The notes below the pieces were generated by a model. The model was not told the origin of the DNA and made no database searches. It worked only from the letters and a program-made list of their open reading frames with translations. Shown here one piece after another: positions 7,592 through 15,800 of a stretch of 27,130 bases of DNA. The translations under genes were made by a program, and so were the position numbers. Position 1 is the stretch's first letter, and every line of letters starts with the position of its first letter. Source of the DNA: an uncultured Collinsella sp. (lineage in GTDB: Bacteria > Actinomycetota > Coriobacteriia > Coriobacteriales > Coriobacteriaceae); the NCBI GenBank assembly GCA_902475245.1, contig CABRYP010000032.1, forward strand, positions 1 to 27,130. Direction: 5' to 3'.

Positions 7592-7854
7592 TAGGCGATC
7601 TCGGCGCGAGCGGCCTCGATAGCGCGCGTAAGCTGATCGGCGCAGGAGGTCTTTTTCATACCGCAGGTATTACCGGCGAGAACCTCGATTACGCGATCGG
7701 CAGGAGCACCCTCGACCAGCTTGGAGATAGCCTTGAGATTGCCGTCGCAGCCGCCGGTAAACTCGACGCCCAGCACTTTGCTGCCGTCATCGGAAAGATT
7801 GAGGTGGATATTGCGAGAGCATACACCCTGAGGCTTGTAGTCAAAACTAATCAT
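7591..7854 (-). CDS. TSCPD-domain small protein
   Basis: An 87-residue protein of the TSCPD / TIGR03905 type. It has four cysteines in family positions: C12, C36 (FTGGCDGN), C64 (NTCG) and C71 in TSCADQL, the variant of the name-giving motif. The cysteine pattern suggests metal binding. The same domain is found at the end of some class II ribonucleotide reductases, but the function of free-standing copies is unknown. GGGG lies 6-9 bases before the ATG. The next gene, the Tat lipoprotein, starts within its stop codon. A cytoplasmic Cys protein coupled to an exported lipoprotein is an unexpected pairing. Confidence 0.88.
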   Translation of the reverse strand: MISFDYKPQGVCSRNIHLNLSDDGSKVLGVEFTGGCDGNLKAISKLVEGAPADRVIEVLAGNTCGMKKTSCADQLTRAIEAARAEIA

Positions 7855-7966
7855 TGAGATCCCCTCTCAGAAAGAAATTTCAGACTCTATTATCCCCGCC
7901 TGGGCCGACTTATTATCGTAAGCACCGATTCAACATCCTACGATGCATAGATTAGTGGGGGCAAGA

Positions 7967-9766
7967 TTAGCAGCCCGTACCCCGTGCGTGGACTGTGCGC
8001 TTCTCCCGATACATATTGTGGTCGGCGACACGATATACATCGGCCAGCGTATTTCCAGCCGTCTCGACGGTCGCCACGCCAATCGATGCGCTGACCGTCA
8101 GTGCCTCATCGCTTACCGCGGCAAGACCGAGACGAAGATCCTGTTCCAGCCCGAGCGCAGACTCGTTGTCAGTATGGGGGCAAACCAGCAAAAACTCGTC
8201 GCCGCCAACGCGCATCGGCAGGTAATCCGCACCAGCCACCCGCCGCAGCACGGACGCCGTCCGTCGCAGCAGTTCATCCCCCATCTCGTGACCGTAGATA
8301 TCGTTGGTCCGCTTGAGATAATTGCAGTCCAACATAATCACGCTCACGGGCAAGCCCTCGTTTACCAGGCTATCTCCGCGCGATTCAAGGTAGTTGCGGT
8401 TGCGAAGCCCCGTCAGTTTGTCTTGGTATGTCAGCTCCTCGGCATGCTTGACCATCGATATGTTGTGCGTCGCCACGACGACCGACTCCAGCCGGCCTTG
8501 CTCATCGCGATGCTGGGGGACAACCTGTAGCGAGTACCAAGCGCCTCGACAATCTCGCACCTCGGCAGCCAAGTACGGTACGCCCTCCATACGTTCGCGA
8601 AGCGTACTTATATCTACGAGTCCCACAACCGCTTCGCGGCTTTCGGGGCTCACGATATCCCGGCAGACCGTGTCCATAAAGTCATATGCCTCGCTGTGCT
8701 CGGCAAATATCTTCGCTATCGTCGGCGACATATTGATTCCCTCGATCTCGAGGGTGTCGAGATGCAAAAGGAAAGTCGAATCGTAGATGGCGCTTATGGC
8801 ATTGATAATGCCGAGCTGTTTATCCTTTTCGACCAAATTGCGGCGATCAACGATATTTCGAGCCAACAGTACCACGACCCAAAACGCAAGGCACACCAAG
8901 ACGCCAGCGGCGACAAATGTGATCCTGCCAGACATGACCTCAGATTTGGGATACAGCGCAAACAGGCGGTAGTCCTTGTATGCCGCACGCACCGCGTACC
9001 ATTTGTCTCCTCGATATTCGATGCGCGTTAGGCCATCGTCTTTCCACTCAACCCCTGCGCTGGTGAGGAATCGGGCGAGCGACACGTCAGCATCGGCGCT
9101 GTTGGATGAGACAATCTCCGCATCCTCCATAACAAGCACCGTGGGGCCCTGGTGGAAGGTGCTGTTCGAAAGCACGTCGGCTACGGCATATGAATAGTCG
9201 TCCGCTGGATCGGAAACAAATGAGCGGTATGCCAAGGCAACGCCGTCGCCATACGGGATAGCACAGACGGCAAAAACGACACCACGGCGCTCGACGACAG
9301 TTGAGTAGGTCACTTTGGAACCTTGATACATCGATGCGACCGGCGCACAGGCCAGCTCCTCTCGCCACAACATGAGCGGATCGCGACCATCGATGTCGTA
9401 GTGGGCAGCCATATGGCCATCGGAGTCCATGACCATCAGCCCCGAAAGGTTCTCGGCATGGACAAATTGCTCGATAAGATCGTCGTTAACCTCAACGCGA
9501 TCAGAGGACAGGAACGTCGCAAACGATTCGACCGCGGCGAGCAAATCGTGCGTCTCTTCGGTTTTTCTCCCCTGTTCGTAGCGGTCATATTTTTCGCAAG
9601 CGTTTTCCAAAAACGCCATGGTTTCTTGGCCAAACCCAAGCGTTTTTTCGAGGCAGCGATGGGTTCCAACCGTATACAACAGGCCTAACAAGACAGCGCT
9701 GACAATAACGCCGACAGCTATGACGGTCAGAGTCTTTCGACGCAAGCGGTGCTCATCATTTGTCAT
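7967..9766 (-). CDS. membrane diguanylate cyclase with PAS-like domain
   Basis: A 599-residue GGDEF protein that should make cyclic di-GMP from two GTP. Order: short cytoplasmic start, TM1 (about 13-34), an extracytoplasmic sensor domain (35-280, Cache-like by position), TM2 (283-303), a PAS-like domain (about 315-440) and a C-terminal GGDEF domain (440-597). The domain holds DKLTGLRNR, metal ligand D480 in MLDCNYLKRTND and an intact GGDEF at 521-525, so activity is expected. The usual RxxD inhibitory site before GGDEF is absent (GADY occupies that region), which predicts weak product feedback. Its ATG overlaps the stop of the upstream solute-binding protein (ATGA), so the two are made together. 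No c-di-GMP effector is visible in the window. Confidence 0.95.
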   Translation of the reverse strand: MTNDEHRLRRKTLTVIAVGVIVSAVLLGLLYTVGTHRCLEKTLGFGQETMAFLENACEKYDRYEQGRKTEETHDLLAAVESFATFLSSDRVEVNDDLIEQFVHAENLSGLMVMDSDGHMAAHYDIDGRDPLMLWREELACAPVASMYQGSKVTYSTVVERRGVVFAVCAIPYGDGVALAYRSFVSDPADDYSYAVADVLSNSTFHQGPTVLVMEDAEIVSSNSADADVSLARFLTSAGVEWKDDGLTRIEYRGDKWYAVRAAYKDYRLFALYPKSEVMSGRITFVAAGVLVCLAFWVVVLLARNIVDRRNLVEKDKQLGIINAISAIYDSTFLLHLDTLEIEGINMSPTIAKIFAEHSEAYDFMDTVCRDIVSPESREAVVGLVDISTLRERMEGVPYLAAEVRDCRGAWYSLQVVPQHRDEQGRLESVVVATHNISMVKHAEELTYQDKLTGLRNRNYLESRGDSLVNEGLPVSVIMLDCNYLKRTNDIYGHEMGDELLRRTASVLRRVAGADYLPMRVGGDEFLLVCPHTDNESALGLEQDLRLGLAAVSDEALTVSASIGVATVETAGNTLADVYRVADHNMYREKRTVHARGTGC

Positions 9767-10635
9767 GGATTTGCTCCTTGCCCGCCCGTCGTCGCTCCTG
9801 TCTTGTAATTGCCCACAATACGGTCAATCGTGCCATCTCGGTCCATGGCAAACAATGCGGTATTGAGATCCTTTACGATCGGTCCTTCATAGCCGTCATC
9901 AAACGCGACGCCCAGATCAACCGTCATAACGTTGTCAGCGAACACGCGGTAAAGGCCGGGATACCGGGCGACAAGTCGGTCAAGCGGCTGAACGTCCGCC
10001 ATCCAACAGTCGACATACCCTTTGGCGAGGGCAGCTTTGCAGAGTTCGGCAGAACCATACGATTTGATTTGCACGTTCGGCGAGATTTCCAGATCCCCTG
10101 CGAGCAATCGGCGTTCACTCACCGAGCCCGCAATTACCGCGATGGTCTTGCTTCCATCGAGATGCGCCAAGGACTTGATGCCACTCGTTTTCTTGGCGGC
10201 AACCGAGACCGTCACGGTTAGATACGGCTCGGTCCAGTAATACTTATCCTCGCGATAACAGGGAGAATAATCACACCACAGGCAATCGATATCACCGTTT
10301 TCGAGCAGCCGGTCGCGATCGTTCCAGTCAATATCGACAAACTGTGGCTTGAGCCCCGCACGCTCACACGCCTCGCGGGCGATGTCGATATCGATACCGG
10401 CGTAATCGCCCGTGGTATCGACATACACATAGGGGTCGTTATCCGTAACGCCGATTTTGAGTACCGGGAGATCTTTGTCGGCTTCATTCGAGGAGGAAGA
10501 ACTGCTTCGAACGGTATACGTCAGGGCGGCCACACAGGCGGCAACAAGGAGCATGAGCGCAAACGAGACGATGGCGGCTCGCTTGATACGTCCGGGCACA
10601 AGCCTCCCTTCATCGAAACAGCAGTCGGATTTCAT
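9763..10635 (-). CDS. membrane-anchored solute-binding protein family 3
   Basis: After a cytoplasmic start there is one TM segment (about 19-40), a Ser-rich linker and a periplasmic-binding-protein family 3 domain. Family strands are clear: LKIGVTDNDPYVYV, GIDIDIAREACERAGL, IDCLWCDYS and the hinge region IAVIAGSVSERRL. Such domains bind amino acids or similar small molecules. Anchoring by an uncleaved helix, the lack of a transporter nearby, and the ATGA overlap with the diguanylate cyclase suggest a sensor rather than an importer. I start at the ATG at 10635 because the longer frame (from 10689) begins inside the purB terminator. A GTG at 10599 is an alternative. The ribosome site of the chosen start is weak. 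Confidence 0.85.
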   Translation of the reverse strand: MKSDCCFDEGRLVPGRIKRAAIVSFALMLLVAACVAALTYTVRSSSSSSNEADKDLPVLKIGVTDNDPYVYVDTTGDYAGIDIDIAREACERAGLKPQFVDIDWNDRDRLLENGDIDCLWCDYSPCYREDKYYWTEPYLTVTVSVAAKKTSGIKSLAHLDGSKTIAVIAGSVSERRLLAGDLEISPNVQIKSYGSAELCKAALAKGYVDCWMADVQPLDRLVARYPGLYRVFADNVMTVDLGVAFDDGYEGPIVKDLNTALFAMDRDGTIDRIVGNYKTGATTGGQGANP

Positions 10636-10661
10636 TGTATACCCGGGGCTGATGCGGCGAT

Positions 10662-10694
10662 AAAAAAGCGCCTCACCCAAGATGGGCAAGGCGC
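10662..10694 (-). terminator. purB terminator
   Basis: Minus strand: a GCGCCTTGCCC / GGGTGAGGCGC stem and a short loop, followed by six T. Confidence 0.9.
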
Positions 10695-10737
10695 CAAAGG
10701 TTGGAATGCATCCGCAAACAGCCGAATTAGGTTAACC

Positions 10738-12084
10738 CTACTCGAAGCTCACCTGCTCCAGGCGATCGAAGACCGTGTCGATGCGGGTGAGGAAGTCCCA
10801 CGGATCAAAGATCTCGTCGAGCTTCTCCTGGCTGACGGTGCAGCGCGGATCGGCCTCGAGACGCTCCTTAAAGGTGGGGCCGGAGACACAATCCTGCACT
10901 TCGTGCCAGGTGGCCATGGCGTTTTCCTGCACGATAGCGTAGGCGTCCTCGCGGGTGATGCCCGTGTCGACGAGGGCGAGCAGCACCTTGGAGGAGAAGA
11001 TGAGGCCGCGGGTCTTGTTGAGGTTGGCCATCATGCGGGCGGGATACAGCTGCAGGCCGTCGATAACGCGGATGAGGCACTGGAACATGTGGTCGAGCGC
11101 AATGAAGCTATCAGCCTGGGCGACACGCTCGGCGGAGGAGTGTGAAATGTCACGCTCGTGCCACAGAGCGACGTTGTCGAAGGCAACCTGCGCGTTGGCC
11201 TTCACGACGCGCGACAGGCCGCAAACCTTCTCCATGGTGATGGGGTTGCGCTTGTGCGGCATAGCGGAGCTGCCCTTTTGTCCCTTGCGGAAGGGCTCTT
11301 CGGCCTCGAGCGTATCGGTCTTCTGCAGGTTGCGGACCTCGGTCGCGATGCGCTCGCAGGTGGCCGCTGTAGTGGCAAGCACGCCGGCAAGATAGGCGTG
11401 GTGATCGCGGCTGATGACCTGCGTGGACAGCGGATCGTGAACCAGGCCCAAGTGCTCGCAGACGTACTCCTCGACGAACGGCTCGATGGAGCTGTAGGTG
11501 CCGACGGCACCGGAGATGGCACCGAAGGCAACGTTCTTGCGAGCGTCCTCAAGACGATCGAGATCGCGCTTGAGCTCCCAGGCCCAAGAGCCAAACTTCA
11601 TACCGAAGGTCATCGGCTCGGCATGGATGCCGTGAGTACGGCCGGCGCAGAGCGTATTGCGCTCTTCGAAAGCGCGGCGCTTGCAGATCACGCCGAGCTT
11701 CTTGACGTCCTCGATAATCAGGTCACAGGCCTGAGTAAGCTGATAGCACAGAGCCGTATCACCCAGGTCGGAGCTGGTCATACCATAGTGAACCCAGCGG
11801 CTAGGCTTGGGCTCGCCCTCGGGAACGTCGGCGTCGATATATTCCTTCATGTTGGTCAGGAAGGCGATGACATCGTGGCGCGTGACTTCCTCGATCTCGT
11901 CGACCTTTGCCTTCTCAAAGTTGGCATGGTCGCGGATCCATTGGGCCTCGTCTTTGGAAATACCGATCTTGCCGAGCTCCGCCTGGGCCTCGCAGGCCAG
12001 GACCTCGATCTCCTGCCAAATGGCGTACTTGTTCTCGAGGGAGAAGATGTGTCCCATCTCCGGGCGGGTATAGCGATCGATCAT
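10738..12084 (-). CDS. purB: adenylosuccinate lyase
   Basis: A 448-residue member of the fumarase/aspartase superfamily. It cleaves SAICAR to AICAR and adenylosuccinate to AMP, releasing fumarate. The flexible-loop signature GSSAMPHKRNP is intact, as are the catalytic-His region GRTHGIHAEP and the HYGMTSSD segment. Length is typical. AAGGAG stands 5-6 bases before the ATG, a TACAAT -10 lies about 45 bases upstream, and a strong terminator follows, so it is a single-gene unit. It acts directly after PurC, encoded at 2931-3818. The tRNA-Gly repeat array lies just upstream of its promoter. Confidence 0.97.
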   Translation of the reverse strand: MIDRYTRPEMGHIFSLENKYAIWQEIEVLACEAQAELGKIGISKDEAQWIRDHANFEKAKVDEIEEVTRHDVIAFLTNMKEYIDADVPEGEPKPSRWVHYGMTSSDLGDTALCYQLTQACDLIIEDVKKLGVICKRRAFEERNTLCAGRTHGIHAEPMTFGMKFGSWAWELKRDLDRLEDARKNVAFGAISGAVGTYSSIEPFVEEYVCEHLGLVHDPLSTQVISRDHHAYLAGVLATTAATCERIATEVRNLQKTDTLEAEEPFRKGQKGSSAMPHKRNPITMEKVCGLSRVVKANAQVAFDNVALWHERDISHSSAERVAQADSFIALDHMFQCLIRVIDGLQLYPARMMANLNKTRGLIFSSKVLLALVDTGITREDAYAIVQENAMATWHEVQDCVSGPTFKERLEADPRCTVSQEKLDEIFDPWDFLTRIDTVFDRLEQVSFE

Positions 12085-12128
12085 AGCGGCTCCTTTTTGG
12101 TTATTGGCACGTTGGTCGTAACTCGACT

Positions 12129-12134
12129 ATTGTA
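12129..12134 (-). promoter_or_regulatory. -10 element of purB
   Basis: TACAAT on the minus strand, 44 bases before the ATG. The -35 is poor. The same -10 hexamer serves tRNA-Lys and probably ddl. Confidence 0.45.
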
Positions 12135-12186
12135 CCGTGCGCAGGCGCCCGTATGAGCAACGGGCATCAACCTAACATGTTGCAGA

Positions 12187-12316
12187 TGGAGCGGTCATGA
12201 GGACGTCCGCGTATTTGCGAAGCAAATACGCACCGGCTTCAGGCGAGCCCCTTGGCCTCACGAAGCCGCGGGGGAAACTTTGTTGAATTGGCCGTCCCCA
12301 TGTCTCCCGTGCCCGG
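12187..12316. repeat. outer tRNA-Gly-linked repeat unit
   Basis: The unit opens with an 18-base sequence matching the tRNA-Gly 3' end at 14 of 18 positions, including the CCA end (minus strand GTCCTCATGACCGCTCCA). A 45-base block (12201-12245) follows that recurs in the next unit with three differences. That block holds a perfect 10-bp hairpin, GCGTATTTGC-GAA-GCAAATACGC. The rest, to 12316, is unrelated to the next unit and has no terminator, so this looks like an older, decayed copy. Confidence 0.75.
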
Positions 12317-12508
12317 TGGAGCGGGCAACGGGACGTCCGCGTATTTGCTTCGCAAATACGCACCGGCTTCAGGCGCCTTCCGGCGCCTTCGCCTGCTCGC
12401 TACAAACGCTTCGCGTTTGCTTTACGCTCGCACCCTGGCGGGTTCGAGTCCCGGCACTTTATTGAAAAAGGCACGGCACCGTGATGGTGCCGTGCTTGTG
12501 CTTTTAAC
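12317..12508. repeat. inner tRNA-Gly-linked repeat unit
   Basis: It begins with an exact 18-base copy of the tRNA-Gly 3' end (minus strand GTCCCGTTGCCCGCTCCA). Then come the GCGTATTTGC hairpin with loop TTC, a GGCGCC-TTCC-GGCGCC palindrome, an AAACGC-TTC-GCGTTT hairpin (about 12404-12418), a 16-base exact copy of the tRNA-Gly T-arm in reverse orientation (12438-12453), and the terminator. The order of palindrome, AAACGC hairpin, T-arm mimic, terminator and tRNA 3' end is the same as in the tRNA-Lys units. Confidence 0.85.
12465..12495 (-). terminator. tRNA-Gly terminator
   Basis: Minus strand: a perfect 10-bp stem GCACGGCACC/GGTGCCGTGC, a 5-base loop, then CTTTTT. It begins about 14 bases after the tRNA CCA. 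Confidence 0.93.
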
Positions 12509-12583
12509 TGGAGCGGGCAACGGGACTCGAACCCGCGAGTGTCAGCTTGGGAAGCTGATGCCTTACCACTTGGCGATGCCCGC
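12509..12583 (-). tRNA. tRNA-Gly(CCC)
   Basis: A complete cloverleaf on the minus strand: acceptor stem GCGGGCA/TGCCCGC, anticodon stem TCAGC/GCTGA with loop TTCCCAA (anticodon CCC), and T-arm with GTTCGAG. The CCA end is encoded (12511-12509). It has its own promoter and terminator. Its 3' 18 bases and its T-arm are copied in the downstream repeat units. Confidence 0.96.
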
Positions 12584-12596
12584 ATATGTGGGGGAT

Positions 12597-12626
12597 AGTA
12601 TAACGCGGTTGTCTTGTTCTATACAA
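12597..12626 (-). promoter_or_regulatory. promoter of tRNA-Gly
   Basis: Minus strand: TTGTAT (-35), an 18-base spacer and TATACT (-10), ending 13 bases before the tRNA 5' end. Confidence 0.6.
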
Positions 12627-12835
12627 GGGTGACGATGCTTGTTTTAGCTGTGGAGAATCGTCCTACAAACAAGCCAATTGTGGAGATAGGGACCTGTAGG
12701 CTCTCCTATTTACCGTTGTCTACCTGCAGCTTTATTCCATTGTCTTTCATAGGCGCCATTTGTCAGATATCGGGCAAGCGTTTGGTCAGGTTCTGGTACT
12801 TACCCGCATGAACCTCGGGGGTAGCCTCATCCCAA
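12627..12835. other. leader/intergenic region before the adhesin
   Basis: About 210 bases with no convincing gene. It contains weak inverted repeats, for example CTTGTTT (about 12639) with AAACAAG (about 12667), and a GGAGATAGG/CCTATTT pair near 12683-12712. I see no clear promoter and no riboswitch class that I recognise. It probably includes the adhesin promoter and a long 5' leader. Confidence 0.4.
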
Positions 12836-12860
12836 GCGCCGCGGCCTCCCCGTGCGGCGC
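12836..12860 (+). promoter_or_regulatory. stable hairpin just before the adhesin ribosome site
   Basis: GCGCCGC (12836-12842) pairs perfectly with GCGGCGC (12854-12860). It ends 10 bases before the AAGGAG ribosome site. There is no T run, so a role in translation or mRNA stability is more likely than termination. Confidence 0.45.
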
Positions 12861-12880
12861 ACGAGGGATAAGGAGCAGCC

Positions 12881-15800
12881 ATGTCCAACGCACCCACGCA
12901 CTCTGTCCACAGCGCAATCACAGCAGGATCGCTGCTCCTAGTCCTCTTTTTACTTTTAGGCTGCATGACACCGGATGCCGCGCTCGCCGTCGACGGTTAT
13001 GAATCGCTCGGATTCCGCACTATCAGCAATGAATGCGGTCCTTTTGAAGTTGGCAAATACGAGGCACAGGATTCTTCGATTGCCTACTGCATGAACCAGG
13101 AGCGCTTTGGCCCTAGCACACCGGGCGGACCCTGGCTCACCTACAATCAGGGCTGGGTATGGCTCGAAGACGAATTCGCGGCCATCATCTGTCATGGCTA
13201 CCCCACCGCCACATCCTTTGGCGGGCATAACCTATCCCCCGATCGAGCACGTGCCGCAACCCAACTTGCCGTCTGGATGCTCAACGGCACCACCCATACC
13301 GACGGATCATTCTCATATACAACCGCCCGGGGCGTCACAGAGAGGGGAAATTTTTCCGGCGACAATGAGGTCGTTGCCGCAGCGCGCTGGCTCCACGACG
13401 GCGCCAAGTCGGGAAGCATTAAAGCCGCACCGCATCGCGCGCGGCGCTATTTGGGAGCTGTGTCGGGCGGCAGTAAACGTCAAGACATGCTCTACGTGCT
13501 CCCGGCCGTCTCCGTATCCTTCCAAAAACAGTCAGCCAACGCCGCCATCACGAGCGAAAACGATACCTACAGGCTCGACGGAGCGAGGTTCGACATCTAT
13601 GAGAGCGTCGGCGACAAGCGTGTCGGCAGCATCCAGATGGACAGCAGCGGTCGCGCGCAGGCGACACTTTTGCCCAACGCGGCATATTACCTGGTCGAAA
13701 CCAAAGCTCCGGCGGGTTATATCCCCAGGAGTGACCACATCGCCTTTTCCACCGGCAATGACGGCGGGAATGTCGTCATCGATGAGCAGCCCGGTACCAT
13801 TACCCTGCGCATCGCAAAGGTCGATGCCGCGACAGGGGCAGGCCCTCAAGTCAGCGCGTCACTTGCCGGCGCTGAGTTCACCTGCGTCTCACAGTCTACC
13901 CCGGGCTGGACGCACACCCTCACGACGGATGAGGACGGCCGGGCAACACTTACCGACATCCCCCTGGGCATCTTTAGCATCTATGAGTCGAGAGCTCCCG
14001 AGGGTTATCTGCCCTCCAATGAAACCTGGAGCTATACCATCGGTGCCGACCAGCTCGGAGACGCGGGCGTCGTTGAACTCGAGCGTCGCATCCCCAACAT
14101 CCCCATCGCTTTTGACCTCGAGATTTCAAAGTTCAAGGACTGCGGTAATAGTGACGAATCTGGTGTAGAGCAGCCGGCGGAAGGCGTGGTCTTTGAAGTG
14201 GCAAGCAACACTTCGCAGCAGGTTGTTGGAACGCTGACCACCAATATCTACGGCTTCGCATCGACCAAAGACCAGGCCGGAGCATGGTTTGGCGCAGGAG
14301 AGCGCCCCGATGGCGTCAGCGGAACCATACCGTATGACCGTGCCGGCTACACCATTCGTGAGGTTGTCGACACTGTGCCCGACGGCTTTAAGCAGGCAGG
14401 GGAATGGACTATCACAGCAGAGCAGATCGCGGACGGCGCAGAGCTTCAGTACATCGTAGACAACCACGCCCTGTCGACACATCTTCAAATCGTGAAGCGC
14501 GATGCTCAGACCGGCAACGCCGTACCACGCGCTGGGTTCACCTTTCAGCTGCTCAACGGCGACCGTGAGCCCATCTCGCAAACATCCTGGCATCCCGCCC
14601 ATACCGTTATGAATACCTTTACGACCGATGAAACCGGCACCGTCACCCTACCCGAATCGCTTAACCCGGGCACGTATTACATACGAGAGACTTCCGCCAA
14701 GGAACCGTATCTTGTTGGTGAAGATCTGGAGATAACGATTCCCGCCGACATGAACTTAACGCCCGTCGCGGTCGCCTCGTTTTACGACGACGCGGCAACA
14801 GGAAGCATCGAGATCGTCAAGAACGATGCCGTAGGTGGGCGCGCCCTTGCCGGTGCTGTTTTTGATATCCGTGCCGCGGGCGATATCGTGCGCCCCGACG
14901 GCAGCATTGCTGCCCTGGACGGCGAAACCGTCACATCCATCACGACCGACGAGCGGGGATTTGCGTGCGCGACTCATCTTTCACTGGGGTGCGGAACCGC
15001 CACCTATGAGGTAATCGAGGTGCAGGCACCCGAAGGTTACCTGCTCGACCAAAGCGTCCACACCGTCGAGCTGTCGTATGCCGGTCAGGAAACACCCGTG
15101 ATCAATGCGCACCTCGATGTTTCTAACGACTACACCAAAATCGACATCTCCAAAGTAGATTTGACCGGCAAACAAGAAGTGGAAGGCGCCCGGCTCTCCC
15201 TCCACGGTGCCGACGGAACCGAAATTGACGCTTGGACCTCCTCTGACAAACCGCATCGCATCGAGCATCTTTTGCCCGGCACCTACACCCTGTGCGAAGT
15301 GATGCCCCCGCGCACTTACGACCTTGCCGAAGACATGACGTTTGAAATTAAGGCCACAGGAGAAGTGCAGACGGTAACCATGAAGGACGCACCCATCGAG
15401 ATCGAGGGCAGAGTCGACAAGCGGCAAGAGATCGCCCGCCCTATCGGTAAGGGTCTCGTCGCCAACGGCGATGGCAAAAACCGAGCCGTGGCACAATCCG
15501 ATGCGGACGGCTCCTTCTCTTATACGCTCGATGCTAAAAATGAGTCGAATACCTGGGTTGATGAATTCACCATCACTGACGATCTCGAATGCGCCAAGGA
15601 AGGCACTGCCAAACTCATCGCCATCGAAACCCCTGTCGCGACCGGGGACATCGACGGTCTTTGCAACGTGTGGTATCGAACGTCTCCAGTGGGAAGTATC
15701 GATACGGGCGAACAGACCAATGCAACGCTCAGCGCCGGGCATGACAACCCCTGGCTCGAAACGGACGAGGTCAAAAAGCTCCTAGGTGACGATTTGCGCA

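Noticed and set aside
10636..10689. Longer N-terminus for the solute-binding protein
   Set aside because: It would start inside the purB terminator hairpin, before any possible promoter.
11158..12156. 332-residue plus-strand open frame opposite purB
   Set aside because: Antisense shadow of purB; no ribosome site or recognisable domain.
12172..12363. 63-residue minus-strand open frame in the tRNA-Gly array
   Set aside because: Made of hairpin and tRNA-end sequence, with no start signal.
12763..12966. 67-residue minus-strand open frame across the adhesin leader
   Set aside because: Its C-terminal part looks protein-like, but it overlaps the adhesin signal-peptide coding sequence and lacks a ribosome site. 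I could not support it.
12881..12970. Adhesin as a lipoprotein (LLGC in the signal peptide)
   Set aside because: The clear LPATG sorting signal and the downstream ALA cleavage site make sortase anchoring more likely.
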